The notes below the pieces were generated by a model that saw only the letters and a list, made by a program, of their open reading frames with translations, did no database searches and had not been told where the DNA came from. Position numbers and translations under genes: made by a program. Below are positions 9,112 through 15,690 of a stretch of DNA of 33,534 nucleotides, piece after piece. The DNA lies in NCBI GenBank assembly GCA_946481615.1, contig CAMLOR010000007.1:1-33534 (forward strand), given 5' to 3'. The first letter of the stretch is position 1; each line of letters begins with the position of its first letter. The stretch comes from an uncultured Aquimonas sp. (lineage in GTDB: Bacteria > Pseudomonadota > Gammaproteobacteria > Xanthomonadales > Xanthomonadaceae).

Positions 9112-10578
9112 TCATTCGCGCCAGCTGTGGCCGTGGCGCTCGGTGAGCGTCACGGCGGAACCCGGACCCCAGGTGCCCGCCGGGTAGGCTTTCGGCGCCT
9201 GGCCCGAGGCGGCCCAGCCCGCCAGGATGGCGTCCACCCACTGCCAGGCGGCCTCGGTCTCATCGCGCCGCACGAACAGCGTGCCGTTGCCTTCGATGGC
9301 GTCGAGATAGAGGCGTTCGTAAGCCAGGCGGCGGCGATGCTGCGCGAACTCCTCGTGCAGATCGAGATCGAGTGCCACCTGCGTCAGGCGCAGGCCGGCG
9401 CGGTCCAGGCCCGGCGTCTTGTGCATCAGCATCAGCTCGATGCGCTCCTCGGGCTGCAGCTTGATGAGCAGGCCGTTGGGATTCACGCTCGCGCCACTCT
9501 GCGCGAAGATCGAATGCGGCACGGCACGGAACTGCAGGTAGATCTCGGTGCTCCGGCGCGGCAGGCGCTTGCCGGTGCGCAGGTAGAACGGCACGCCGCT
9601 CCAGCGCCAGTTGTCGATGTGGGCGCGCAGCGCGACGAAGGTTTCGGTCGTGCTCGGCCGCCCCAGTTCGTCGCGATAGCCCGGCACGGCGACGCCGTCG
9701 ATGGCGCCGGCGGTGTACTGGCCGGCGACGGTTTCGTGCGCCACGTCGAAGCGGCCGATCGGGCGCAGCGAGCGCAGCACCTTGATCTTCTCGTTGCGCA
9801 CGGCGGAAGGATCGAACTGCGAGGGCGGCTCCATCGCGGTGAGGCAGAGCAGCTGCAGAAGATGATTCTGCAGCATGTCGCGCATGGCACCCGAATCGTC
9901 GTAGTAATCGCCGCGGCCTTCCACGCCGACGGTCTCGGCCACCGTGATCTGCACCTGCTCGACGTGGCGCGCATTCCACAACGGCTCGAACAGCGCGTTG
10001 CCGAAGCGCAGCGCGATCAGGTTCTGCACGCCTTCCTTGCCGAGGTAGTGGTCGACGCGGAACACGCGGTCCTCGTCGAACACCGCGGCCACGCCGTCGT
10101 TGATGGCGACGGCGGAAGCCAGGTCCTTGCCGATCGGCTTTTCCAGCAGCACGCGCGTACCCGTGCCGGCGAGGCCCTGCACGCCGAGCGCGCTGCAGAT
10201 CGGGCCGTAGAAGCGCGGCGCGGTGCTGAGGTGGTAGACGGCGTCGCCGTCGCCGCGCTGCGCGCGAACGGCCTCGGCGAGCTTGCCGAGCGAGGCGGCG
10301 TCGTCGACCGCGGCCGGTGCGTAGTCGATGCGCTCGAGCAGGCCGCGCAGCGTGGCCTCGTTGCGCTCGGCGGCCGGCACGCGCTGCTCGATGCTCTGCG
10401 CCACGAGGCTGCGGAAAGCCTCGCCGTCGATCTCGCTGCGCGCGGTGCCCAGGAGGCGCAGTTGGCGCGGCAGGAAGCCGTCGGCCTGCAAGCCGTAGAG
10501 CGAGGGCAACAGCATGCGTTGGGCGAGGTCGCCGGTCGCGCCGAAGATCGTCAGCAGCGAGGCTGCGGTGGCTGTCAT
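9112..10578 (-). CDS. zwf: Glucose-6-phosphate 1-dehydrogenase
   Basis: A 488-aa NADP-dependent dehydrogenase that oxidises glucose-6-phosphate to the lactone and opens the Entner-Doudoroff cluster. It shows the nucleotide-binding G-A-T-G-D-L-A-Q-R near residue 13, the conserved E-K-P-I-G-K at 146-151, the substrate-binding R-V-D176-H177-Y-L-G-K181-E and the catalytic histidine in Q-N-H239-L. The ATG has a GGAGG at 10583-10587, 4 bases upstream. As first gene of the cluster it carries the main candidate promoter (10603-10630) and operator (10638-10651). No gnd gene is in the window, so carbon here is directed to KDPG. Confidence 0.96.
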   Translation of the reverse strand: MTATAASLLTIFGATGDLAQRMLLPSLYGLQADGFLPRQLRLLGTARSEIDGEAFRSLVAQSIEQRVPAAERNEATLRGLLERIDYAPAAVDDAASLGKLAEAVRAQRGDGDAVYHLSTAPRFYGPICSALGVQGLAGTGTRVLLEKPIGKDLASAVAINDGVAAVFDEDRVFRVDHYLGKEGVQNLIALRFGNALFEPLWNARHVEQVQITVAETVGVEGRGDYYDDSGAMRDMLQNHLLQLLCLTAMEPPSQFDPSAVRNEKIKVLRSLRPIGRFDVAHETVAGQYTAGAIDGVAVPGYRDELGRPSTTETFVALRAHIDNWRWSGVPFYLRTGKRLPRRSTEIYLQFRAVPHSIFAQSGASVNPNGLLIKLQPEERIELMLMHKTPGLDRAGLRLTQVALDLDLHEEFAQHRRRLAYERLYLDAIEGNGTLFVRRDETEAAWQWVDAILAGWAASGQAPKAYPAGTWGPGSAVTLTERHGHSWRE

Positions 10579-10602
10579 GGTGCCTCCGGAGGGGAAGCGT
10601 GC

Positions 10603-10630
10603 AGATTAGCGCGTCGGTGTTGCGGTGCAA
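10603..10630 (-). promoter_or_regulatory. Candidate zwf promoter
   Basis: On the minus strand TTGCAC (10630-10625) and TAATCT (10608-10603) are spaced 16 bp and lie directly between the operator-like palindrome and the zwf ribosome-binding site. The match to sigma-70 consensus is modest. The operator sits 7 bp upstream of the -35 box. Confidence 0.35.
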
Positions 10631-10637
10631 TACCGGG

Positions 10638-10651
10638 TGCATACGAATGCA
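10638..10651. promoter_or_regulatory. Candidate LacI-family operator upstream of zwf
   Basis: TGCATACGAATGCA has perfect 5-bp arms TGCAT/ATGCA around a centre with CG, and lies 59 bp upstream of the zwf start codon. On the minus strand it reads TGCATTCGTATGCACC, differing at only two of 16 positions from the site upstream of the symporter gene. Its geometry fits binding by the LacI protein encoded at the end of this cluster. Confidence 0.55.
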
Positions 10652-10670
10652 GCGCGGGGGACTGGGCGTG

Positions 10671-10758
10671 GGATTCGACAGGCTCACCCCGAACGGGTGA
10701 GGTGTCAGGTGGGAAAGCCGTGCTCGCGAAAACCGTTCACGGTGAGCTTGTCGAATCC
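10671..10758. repeat. Inverted repeat with TTCGACA arms
   Basis: Arms GGATTCGACAGGCTCACC (10671-10688) and GGTGAGCTTGTCGAATCC (10741-10758) are inverted copies that match at 17 of 18 positions. It lies between the VWA gene and the zwf control region. It is of a different family from the ATTCCCGC repeats and may terminate or stabilise the VWA transcript. Confidence 0.8.
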
Positions 10759-10779
10759 GCCGCCCCGGTCCCCACGCTC

Positions 10780-11949
10780 TCAGCGCGCCAGAAACCTCAT
10801 CGCCTCGTCCAGCCCGCGCGGCGTCAGCGGGTACATCCGATCGTCCACCAGCTCGCGAACCAGTTCGGTGGACTGCACGTACTTCCAGCGCTCCGGCGGA
10901 TTCGGATTGATCCACGCCACCTTGCGGAAGCGTTCGCGCAGGCGGCGGAACCAGGTTTCGCCGGCCTCGTCGTTCCAGTATTCGACGCTGCCGCCCGGCT
11001 GCGTGATCTCGTAGGGCCCCATCGTGGCGTCGCCCACGAACACGACCTTGTAGTCCGGGTTGTAGCGCCGCAGCAGCTCGAACACCGGCGTGCGCTCGGA
11101 GCTGCGGCGGCGGTTGTCCTTCCACACGTGGTCGTAGAGGAAGTTGTGGAAGTAGAAATGCTCGAGACGCTTGAACTCGCTCTTGGCCGCCCCGAACAGC
11201 GCCTCGCAGGCGTAGACGTGATCGTCCATCGAACCGCCGATGTCGAGGAAGAGCAGCACTTTCACCGCGTTGTGGCGCTCCGGCCGCATGCGCACGTCGA
11301 GCATGGCCTCGCGCGCGGTGGCGTCGATGGTGGCGTCGAGATCGAGTTCCTCGGCCGCGCCCTCGCGCGCGAAGCGGCGCAGGCGGCGCAGCGCGATCTT
11401 CAGATTGCGCGGCGAAAGCTCCGAATCGCCGTCGAGATTGCGGTAGGCGCGCTGATCCCACACCTTCGCGGCCGACCGCCCACCGCCCTTGCTGCCCACG
11501 CGCATGCCGGCCGGATTGAAACCGCCTGCGCCGAACGGCGAGGTGCCGCCGGTGCCGATCCAGCGACTGCCGCCGAAGTGGCGTTCATTCTGCTCCTCCA
11601 GGCGCTTGCGGAATTCCTCCATCAGCTGTTCCAGCGAAAGACCCTGGATCGCAGCCTTCTCCTCGTCGGTGAGCAGCTTCTTGAGCGTCTCGCGCAGCCA
11701 GTCCTCCGGAATCTGCGCATGCAGTTCCTGCGGCTTGTGGGCGATGCCGCGGACATACTGGCCGAAGGCGCGGTCGTATTTGTCGAAGTGACGCTCGTCC
11801 TTCACCAGCACGGTGCGACCGAGGTGGTAGAAGGCATCGATGTCGGCGAACGCGAGGTCGGCGTCCATCGCGCCCATCAGATCCAGCCACTCGCGCAGCG
11901 TGACGGGCACCTTCTCGGCGCGCAGGGCTTCGAAGAGGCCGATCAGCAT
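10780..11949 (-). CDS. VWA-domain protein, CoxE-like partner of MoxR ATPase
   Basis: A 389-aa cytoplasmic protein without a signal peptide. Residues ~1-200 are a charged, mostly helical region, followed by a von Willebrand factor A domain from about 228. The metal-ion-dependent adhesion site is D236-I-G-G-S240-M-D, with glycine in place of the first serine of D-x-S-x-S, and V-G-D307-A-T continuing the site. Such proteins pair with MoxR-family AAA+ ATPases, often to remodel or mature metal-containing enzymes or membrane complexes; which target applies here is unknown. The moxR gene lies just upstream, separated by an REP-like palindrome at 11959-12056. The ATG is followed by a convincing N-terminus, and the stop precedes the repeat that borders zwf. 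Confidence 0.88.
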   Translation of the reverse strand: MLIGLFEALRAEKVPVTLREWLDLMGAMDADLAFADIDAFYHLGRTVLVKDERHFDKYDRAFGQYVRGIAHKPQELHAQIPEDWLRETLKKLLTDEEKAAIQGLSLEQLMEEFRKRLEEQNERHFGGSRWIGTGGTSPFGAGGFNPAGMRVGSKGGGRSAAKVWDQRAYRNLDGDSELSPRNLKIALRRLRRFAREGAAEELDLDATIDATAREAMLDVRMRPERHNAVKVLLFLDIGGSMDDHVYACEALFGAAKSEFKRLEHFYFHNFLYDHVWKDNRRRSSERTPVFELLRRYNPDYKVVFVGDATMGPYEITQPGGSVEYWNDEAGETWFRRLRERFRKVAWINPNPPERWKYVQSTELVRELVDDRMYPLTPRGLDEAMRFLAR

Positions 11950-11958
11950 GGTGGGGCG

Positions 11959-12056
11959 GCCCCCATCCCGGCCTTCCCCCGCAAGCGGGGGAAGGGGAAG
12001 TGCAGTGCCTCGCTTTGCTCCTTCCCCCGCTCGCGGGGGAAGGCCGGGATGGGGGC
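11959..12056. repeat. Large inverted repeat with 24-bp perfect arms
   Basis: The arms at 11959-11982 and 12033-12056 are perfect 24-bp reverse complements; they begin GCCCCCATCCCGG and end CCGGGATGGGGGC. Within are two smaller hairpins built on CTTCCCCCGC. The unit fills the moxR-VWA gap and, when transcribed, would fold into one long stem, which could reduce VWA expression relative to moxR. Confidence 0.88.
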
Positions 12057-12067
12057 AAGCACCGGCC

Positions 12068-12919
12068 TCACCGCCCCGCCGACTGCCTGCGATGCATGAA
12101 GGCCAGACGTTCCAGCAGCTGCACGTCCTGCTCGTTCTTCACCAGCGCGCCGTAGAGCGGCGGAATCGCCTTGGCCGGATCGCGTTCGAGCAACGCGCTC
12201 GCCGGGATGTGATCGGCCAGCAACAACTTCAGCCAATCGATCAGCTCGGACGTCGATGGCTTCTTCTTCAACCCCGGCACCTCGCGCAGCTGGAAGAACA
12301 TCTCCAGCGCCCGCGTCACGAGATCCTTGTTGATGCCGGGATAGTGCACCTCGACGATCTTCTGCAGCGTTTCCCGATCCGGAAAGGCGATGTAGTGGAA
12401 GAAGCAGCGGCGCAGGAAGGCGTCGGGCAGCTCCTTCTCGTTGTTGGAGGTGATGACGATGATCGGCCGATGCGTGGCGCGCACGGTCTCGCCCGTCTCG
12501 TACACATGGAATTCCATGCGATCGAGTTCGTGCAGCAGATCGTTCGGGAATTCGAGGTCGGCCTTGTCGATCTCGTCGATCAGCAACACGACGCGCCGCT
12601 CGCTGGCGAAGGCCTCCCACAGCTTGCCGCGCTTGATGTAGTGCCGCACGTCTTCCACGCGCGGATCGCCGAGCTGCGAATCGCGCAGGCGCGACACCGC
12701 GTCGTATTCGTAGAGGCCCTGGTGCGCCTTGGTCGTCGACTTGATGTGCCAGGTGTGCAGCGGCGCCTCGAGCGCGCGCGCCATCTCCTCGGCCAGCATG
12801 GTCTTGCCGGTGCCGGGCTCGCCCTTGATCAGCAGCGGACGCTGCAGGGTGATCGCCGCGTTGACCGCGAGCTTGAGTTCGTCGGTGGCGACGTAGCGGT
12901 CGGTGCCGTGGAATTTCAT
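12068..12919 (-). CDS. MoxR-family AAA+ ATPase
   Basis: A 283-aa ATPase. Walker A is G33-E-P-G-T-G-K39-T40, Walker B is V-V-L-L-I-D115-E116-I-D, and sensor 1 is in I-T-S-N-N around 157-160, followed by the R-R of the arginine-finger region in F-L-R-R-C. These are the landmarks of the MoxR clade, chaperone-like ATPases acting with VWA proteins; the VWA partner is the next gene. The ATG at 12919 overlaps the hipA stop by 4 bp (ATGA), so it is translated together with hipA. This coupling to a HipA-type kinase is unusual and may mean the ATPase pair acts in the same stress or growth-arrest response, which is inference. Confidence 0.93.
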   Translation of the reverse strand: MKFHGTDRYVATDELKLAVNAAITLQRPLLIKGEPGTGKTMLAEEMARALEAPLHTWHIKSTTKAHQGLYEYDAVSRLRDSQLGDPRVEDVRHYIKRGKLWEAFASERRVVLLIDEIDKADLEFPNDLLHELDRMEFHVYETGETVRATHRPIIVITSNNEKELPDAFLRRCFFHYIAFPDRETLQKIVEVHYPGINKDLVTRALEMFFQLREVPGLKKKPSTSELIDWLKLLLADHIPASALLERDPAKAIPPLYGALVKNEQDVQLLERLAFMHRRQSAGR

Positions 12920-14229
12920 GCGGGGGTTCCTGGGAATCCGGGTTCGAGAATACCGCCGGCCAGCCGCTGGCAGCGCGGTGCGTACTCGTGCAGCGCCGCC
13001 ACCAGGCGGTCCAGCGCAGGATGCCGCAGCCCCTCCACGGCGAGCTGCGTCCTGAGTTGTTCGGCGAGCTCTGGCAGCGTCGCTGCCAGCGTGCGCAGAT
13101 CCGACAGCGCCGCGTCGCGGTCGAGCTGCAGTTCGCCGATCAGATGCAGCCAGTCGGCATGCCGGATCTCCCACCAGCGATAGTGCGAGCCGATCTTCAT
13201 CGCCGAGGCGATCTTCCGCACCGGCAAAGAGTCGTAAGGGAAAGCGCTGGCGATGTCGTACAGCGGCGCCAGGCGCACGCGGCCGCCGGCGCCGATCAGC
13301 AGGGAATAGTTCTTGGCGTGGGCATCGGTGGCTGCAAGCAGCCAGTTGAAGACGAGCGCGCGGAAGAAGGTACGCAGGTCTTCCGTCGGGCGGCTCGACT
13401 GCGAACGCAGCAGCAGCCCGATCTCCCGTGGCCCCGGCCCCCCCTGGTTCTGGTATTTGCGCGCCGGGTGCACAGCCAGCGCCTGGCACAGGTCTTCCTG
13501 ATGCACGCGGTGCCAGCGGCCGTCCACGCGCACGCGATCGTAGCGTTCCACGGACAGCGCGATCTCGTCGCCGAAGCGCAGAACCTGCGAACGTGCCGCC
13601 GGCAACCCGACGCTGCGCGCCAACGCGAGGCAGAAGTGTTCGTTCGTAGCGAAGCCGTCGTAGGCATCGCCGGGCGGCTTGAGGATGTGCGTGGTGGGAA
13701 TCCGGCCGCGCGGAATGCCCCAATGGTCTTCCTCGTGCAGCAGCGCGGTCTTCGATTGCGCGCCGGCCAGACTGAACTGACCGAGGTCGGTGGCGGTGCG
13801 GCCGGTTCCGCCGTGCTCGCGCAGTTCGCGCAGCCGTTGTTCGATCTGCGCTTCGTCCAGCCATTCGACGTCGTCGTCGCCGCCGGCCTGCAGGGTTTCC
13901 ACGCGCGCCTCTTCGGCGAACTGGACGGCGCCCGCGCAATCTTCGCCGATGCAGCCGAGCAGTCCCAGGACATTGCGCGGCGAGACGTGGAAGCGCGCGG
14001 CCCATTGCTGCAGTACGCGATCGTTGTCCGGCAGCAGGCCCCAGAGCACGGCGTCGACGACATCGGGCGCATGCGCGGTGGCCGCCAGCGGAAGGGAGAG
14101 CGAAAGCGGCAGCGCGGTCGGTGCATCGCGCCAGGCGGGCTCGTACTGGAAATGCGGACGGCCGCGGCGATCGGCCGCCAGACGTCCCGCACGCCGGCCT
14201 TCGATGAGGACGACGAGTTCCGGCTTCAT
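12916..14229 (-). CDS. hipA: HipA-type serine/threonine kinase toxin
   Basis: A 437-aa protein, close in length to E. coli HipA (440 aa). The glycine-rich loop S153-L-A-G-A-Q-S-K160 corresponds to the HipA loop holding the regulatory serine. H-I-L-K184 gives the ATP-binding lysine, T-D302-A-H-A-K-N307 the catalytic loop, and Y-D325-I-A-S the magnesium-binding aspartate, so the kinase looks active. Members of this family phosphorylate aminoacyl-tRNA synthetases (GltX in E. coli) and cause growth arrest; the target here is not deducible. The start at 14229 overlaps the hipB stop by 4 bp and its own stop overlaps moxR by 4 bp. The in-frame region upstream of the chosen ATG overlaps hipB and is arginine-rich, so it was rejected. 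Confidence 0.92.
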   Translation of the reverse strand: MKPELVVLIEGRRAGRLAADRRGRPHFQYEPAWRDAPTALPLSLSLPLAATAHAPDVVDAVLWGLLPDNDRVLQQWAARFHVSPRNVLGLLGCIGEDCAGAVQFAEEARVETLQAGGDDDVEWLDEAQIEQRLRELREHGGTGRTATDLGQFSLAGAQSKTALLHEEDHWGIPRGRIPTTHILKPPGDAYDGFATNEHFCLALARSVGLPAARSQVLRFGDEIALSVERYDRVRVDGRWHRVHQEDLCQALAVHPARKYQNQGGPGPREIGLLLRSQSSRPTEDLRTFFRALVFNWLLAATDAHAKNYSLLIGAGGRVRLAPLYDIASAFPYDSLPVRKIASAMKIGSHYRWWEIRHADWLHLIGELQLDRDAALSDLRTLAATLPELAEQLRTQLAVEGLRHPALDRLVAALHEYAPRCQRLAGGILEPGFPGTPA

Positions 14230-14492
14230 GGCGTGCGCGCGGTTTCGACCAGGCGGTCGAGATCGAGTGCGGGATCGGCCGGAAGCGATTCGGAGTGCAG
14301 CGAAAGGCCCAACACCGCAGCCAGCCGCAGTACGCGGCCGAGCTCGGCGCCGGCGCGGCCGCGTTCGACTCCGATCAGCCATTGGCGGCTGACGCCCGCT
14401 TCGGCGGCCGCACGGGCCTGGCTCCAGCCTTGGCGCTGGCGGGCTGCGCGCAATTGGGCGCCGATATCCTGGGGTGTGCGGATCAGCGGCAT
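14226..14492 (-). CDS. hipB: HipB-like XRE-family antitoxin and repressor
   Basis: An 88-aa protein with an XRE/Cro helix-turn-helix over about residues 8-65 (I-G-A-Q-L-R-A-A-R, then W-S-Q-A-R-A-A-A-E-A-G-V-S-R-Q-W-L). In the family this protein binds and neutralises HipA and represses its own operon. A GTG at 14522 would add ten residues, but that region contains one of the operator-like palindromes, so the ATG at 14492 is preferred. No strong Shine-Dalgarno is seen. It overlaps hipA by 4 bp. Three matching palindromes lie immediately upstream (14504-14577). Confidence 0.87.
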   Translation of the reverse strand: MPLIRTPQDIGAQLRAARQRQGWSQARAAAEAGVSRQWLIGVERGRAGAELGRVLRLAAVLGLSLHSESLPADPALDLDRLVETARTP

Positions 14493-14503
14493 GGGTCGTA
14501 CCG

Positions 14504-14577
14504 TGTCAGCGAACGGCGACACGATAGCAAATGTCGCGGATCGGCGACAAGGCGCATGTTGTCAACGTTCGACGACA
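14504..14577. promoter_or_regulatory. Triple operator array upstream of hipB
   Basis: Three 18-bp palindromes of the form TGTC-N10-GACA start at 14504, 14532 and 14560: TGTCAGCGAACGGCGACA, TGTCGCGGATCGGCGACA and TGTCAACGTTCGACGACA. Start-to-start spacing is exactly 28 bp each time. E. coli HipB also binds several spaced palindromes upstream of hipBA. On the minus strand TTGTCG (14550-14545) and TATCGT (14526-14521) with an 18-bp gap form a possible promoter occupied by the sites. The divergent yfcG gene starts about 100 bp to the right and could be co-regulated. Confidence 0.7.
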
Positions 14578-14678
14578 TCTTCGCAGCAAGCGTGGCGCAC
14601 GCCAGCCCCGCAATCGGCGCGTTGGTGCCGGGGCGCGGACGCGTGGTCGAATGAGGCTTTCATCGCGAGCCTGCCGTC

Positions 14679-15368
14679 ATGATCGACCTCCACTACTGGC
14701 CCACCCCCAACGGCCACAAGATCACCCTGTTCCTCGAGGAAGCCGGCCTCGATTACCGCATCGTGCCGGTGAACATCGGCAGCGGCGAGCAGTTCCGCCC
14801 CGAGTTCCTCGCCATCGCGCCGAACAACCGCATGCCGGCCATCGTGGATCACGCGCCCACCGACGGCGGCGGGCCGTTGTCGCTGTTCGAGTCGGGCGCG
14901 ATCCTGCTCTACCTCGCCGAAAAGACCGGCCGCTTCCTGCCGGCCGATCTGCGCGGTCGCAAGACGGTGCTGGAGTGGCTGTTCTGGCAGATGGCGGGCC
15001 TGGGGCCGATGACGGGGCAATACGGCCATTTCCACGTCTACGCGCCAGAATCGATCGATTACGCGAAGGATCGTTACCTGCGCGAGGCGCAGCGCCTGCT
15101 CGGCGTGCTCGATGGCCGGCTGGCAGGCCGCGACTTCATCGCCGGCGACGACTACACCATCGCCGACATGGCCTGTTATCCGTGGATCGATCCCTACGAC
15201 AAGGCGCCGCTCGATCTTTCCGCGCACGCCAACGTCAACCGCTGGCGCGCCGCGATCCGGGAGCGTTCCGCCACGCGGCGCGCCTACGCTCGCGCGAAGG
15301 AATTCTCGCGCCCCGCGGAACTGAGCGAAGAGCAGCGGCGCGTGCTGTTCGGCCAGGGCGCGCGCTGA
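14679..15368 (+). CDS. yfcG: Nu-class glutathione transferase / disulfide-bond reductase, YfcG-like
   Basis: A 229-aa cytoplasmic protein with an N-terminal thioredoxin-like domain (residues 1-~88) and a helical C-terminal domain. It resembles E. coli YfcG strongly: P-T9-P-N11-G-H-K carries the threonine and asparagine that contact glutathione in YfcG, and I-A-P-N-N-R-M-P-A-I-V-D, L-F-E-S-G-A-I-L-L-Y-L-A-E-K-T-G and G-L-G-P-M-T-G-Q follow in the same order. YfcG reduces disulfides using two bound glutathiones. It is transcribed divergently from the hipB operon and shares the 186-bp region with the operator array. Confidence 0.92.
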   Translation: MIDLHYWPTPNGHKITLFLEEAGLDYRIVPVNIGSGEQFRPEFLAIAPNNRMPAIVDHAPTDGGGPLSLFESGAILLYLAEKTGRFLPADLRGRKTVLEWLFWQMAGLGPMTGQYGHFHVYAPESIDYAKDRYLREAQRLLGVLDGRLAGRDFIAGDDYTIADMACYPWIDPYDKAPLDLSAHANVNRWRAAIRERSATRRAYARAKEFSRPAELSEEQRRVLFGQGAR

Positions 15369-15441
15369 CGCCGAGTCCGCTCGCGCCCGCTTCAGCCGTC
15401 GCGCGCTTGAATGGGACGACCCCGATCGACGGAGCCGTCCC

Positions 15442-15618
15442 ATGGCCACCACCTTCTCGCTCGCCTACATCCTCGCCGGCCTGGCGCTGGCGGTCTTCAT
15501 CGTCTGGTTGGTGATGCATCGCCTGAAGCAGATGCGCATGCACAACCGTCCCGATGCGCCGATCTCGCCGCCGCGCGGCGATACCGCGCCGGTCGAAGCG
15601 CGCCGCAACCCGCAGTAG
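15442..15618 (+). CDS. Small single-span membrane protein (58 aa)
   Basis: A short frame encoding 58 residues: a hydrophobic span at about 7-25, a basic stretch with K-Q, R and H residues, then a proline-rich hydrophilic tail. A GGAG at 15431-15434 lies 7 bases before the ATG. The start codon is embedded in the right arm of an 8-bp inverted repeat (ATGGGACG 15411-15418 and CGTCCCAT 15436-15443), which could modulate initiation. I recognise no family. It lies between yfcG and the channel gene on the same strand and is short enough to be missed by gene finders. Confidence 0.6.
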   Translation: MATTFSLAYILAGLALAVFIVWLVMHRLKQMRMHNRPDAPISPPRGDTAPVEARRNPQ

Positions 15619-15690
15619 AAACCAAAGTTCAATCCGCGGCGGCCGCCGGACGTTTAAAGTGCGCGGACTTTCATCGCGCACGCACTGTCC

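Noticed and set aside
9109..12099. Plus-strand 996-codon frame antisense to zwf and the VWA gene
   Set aside because: It crosses two real genes and two intergenic repeats and shows no protein motif.
14493..14522. Alternative GTG start of hipB at 14522
   Set aside because: It would put one of the three operator palindromes inside the coding region; the ATG at 14492 gives a normal XRE N-terminus.
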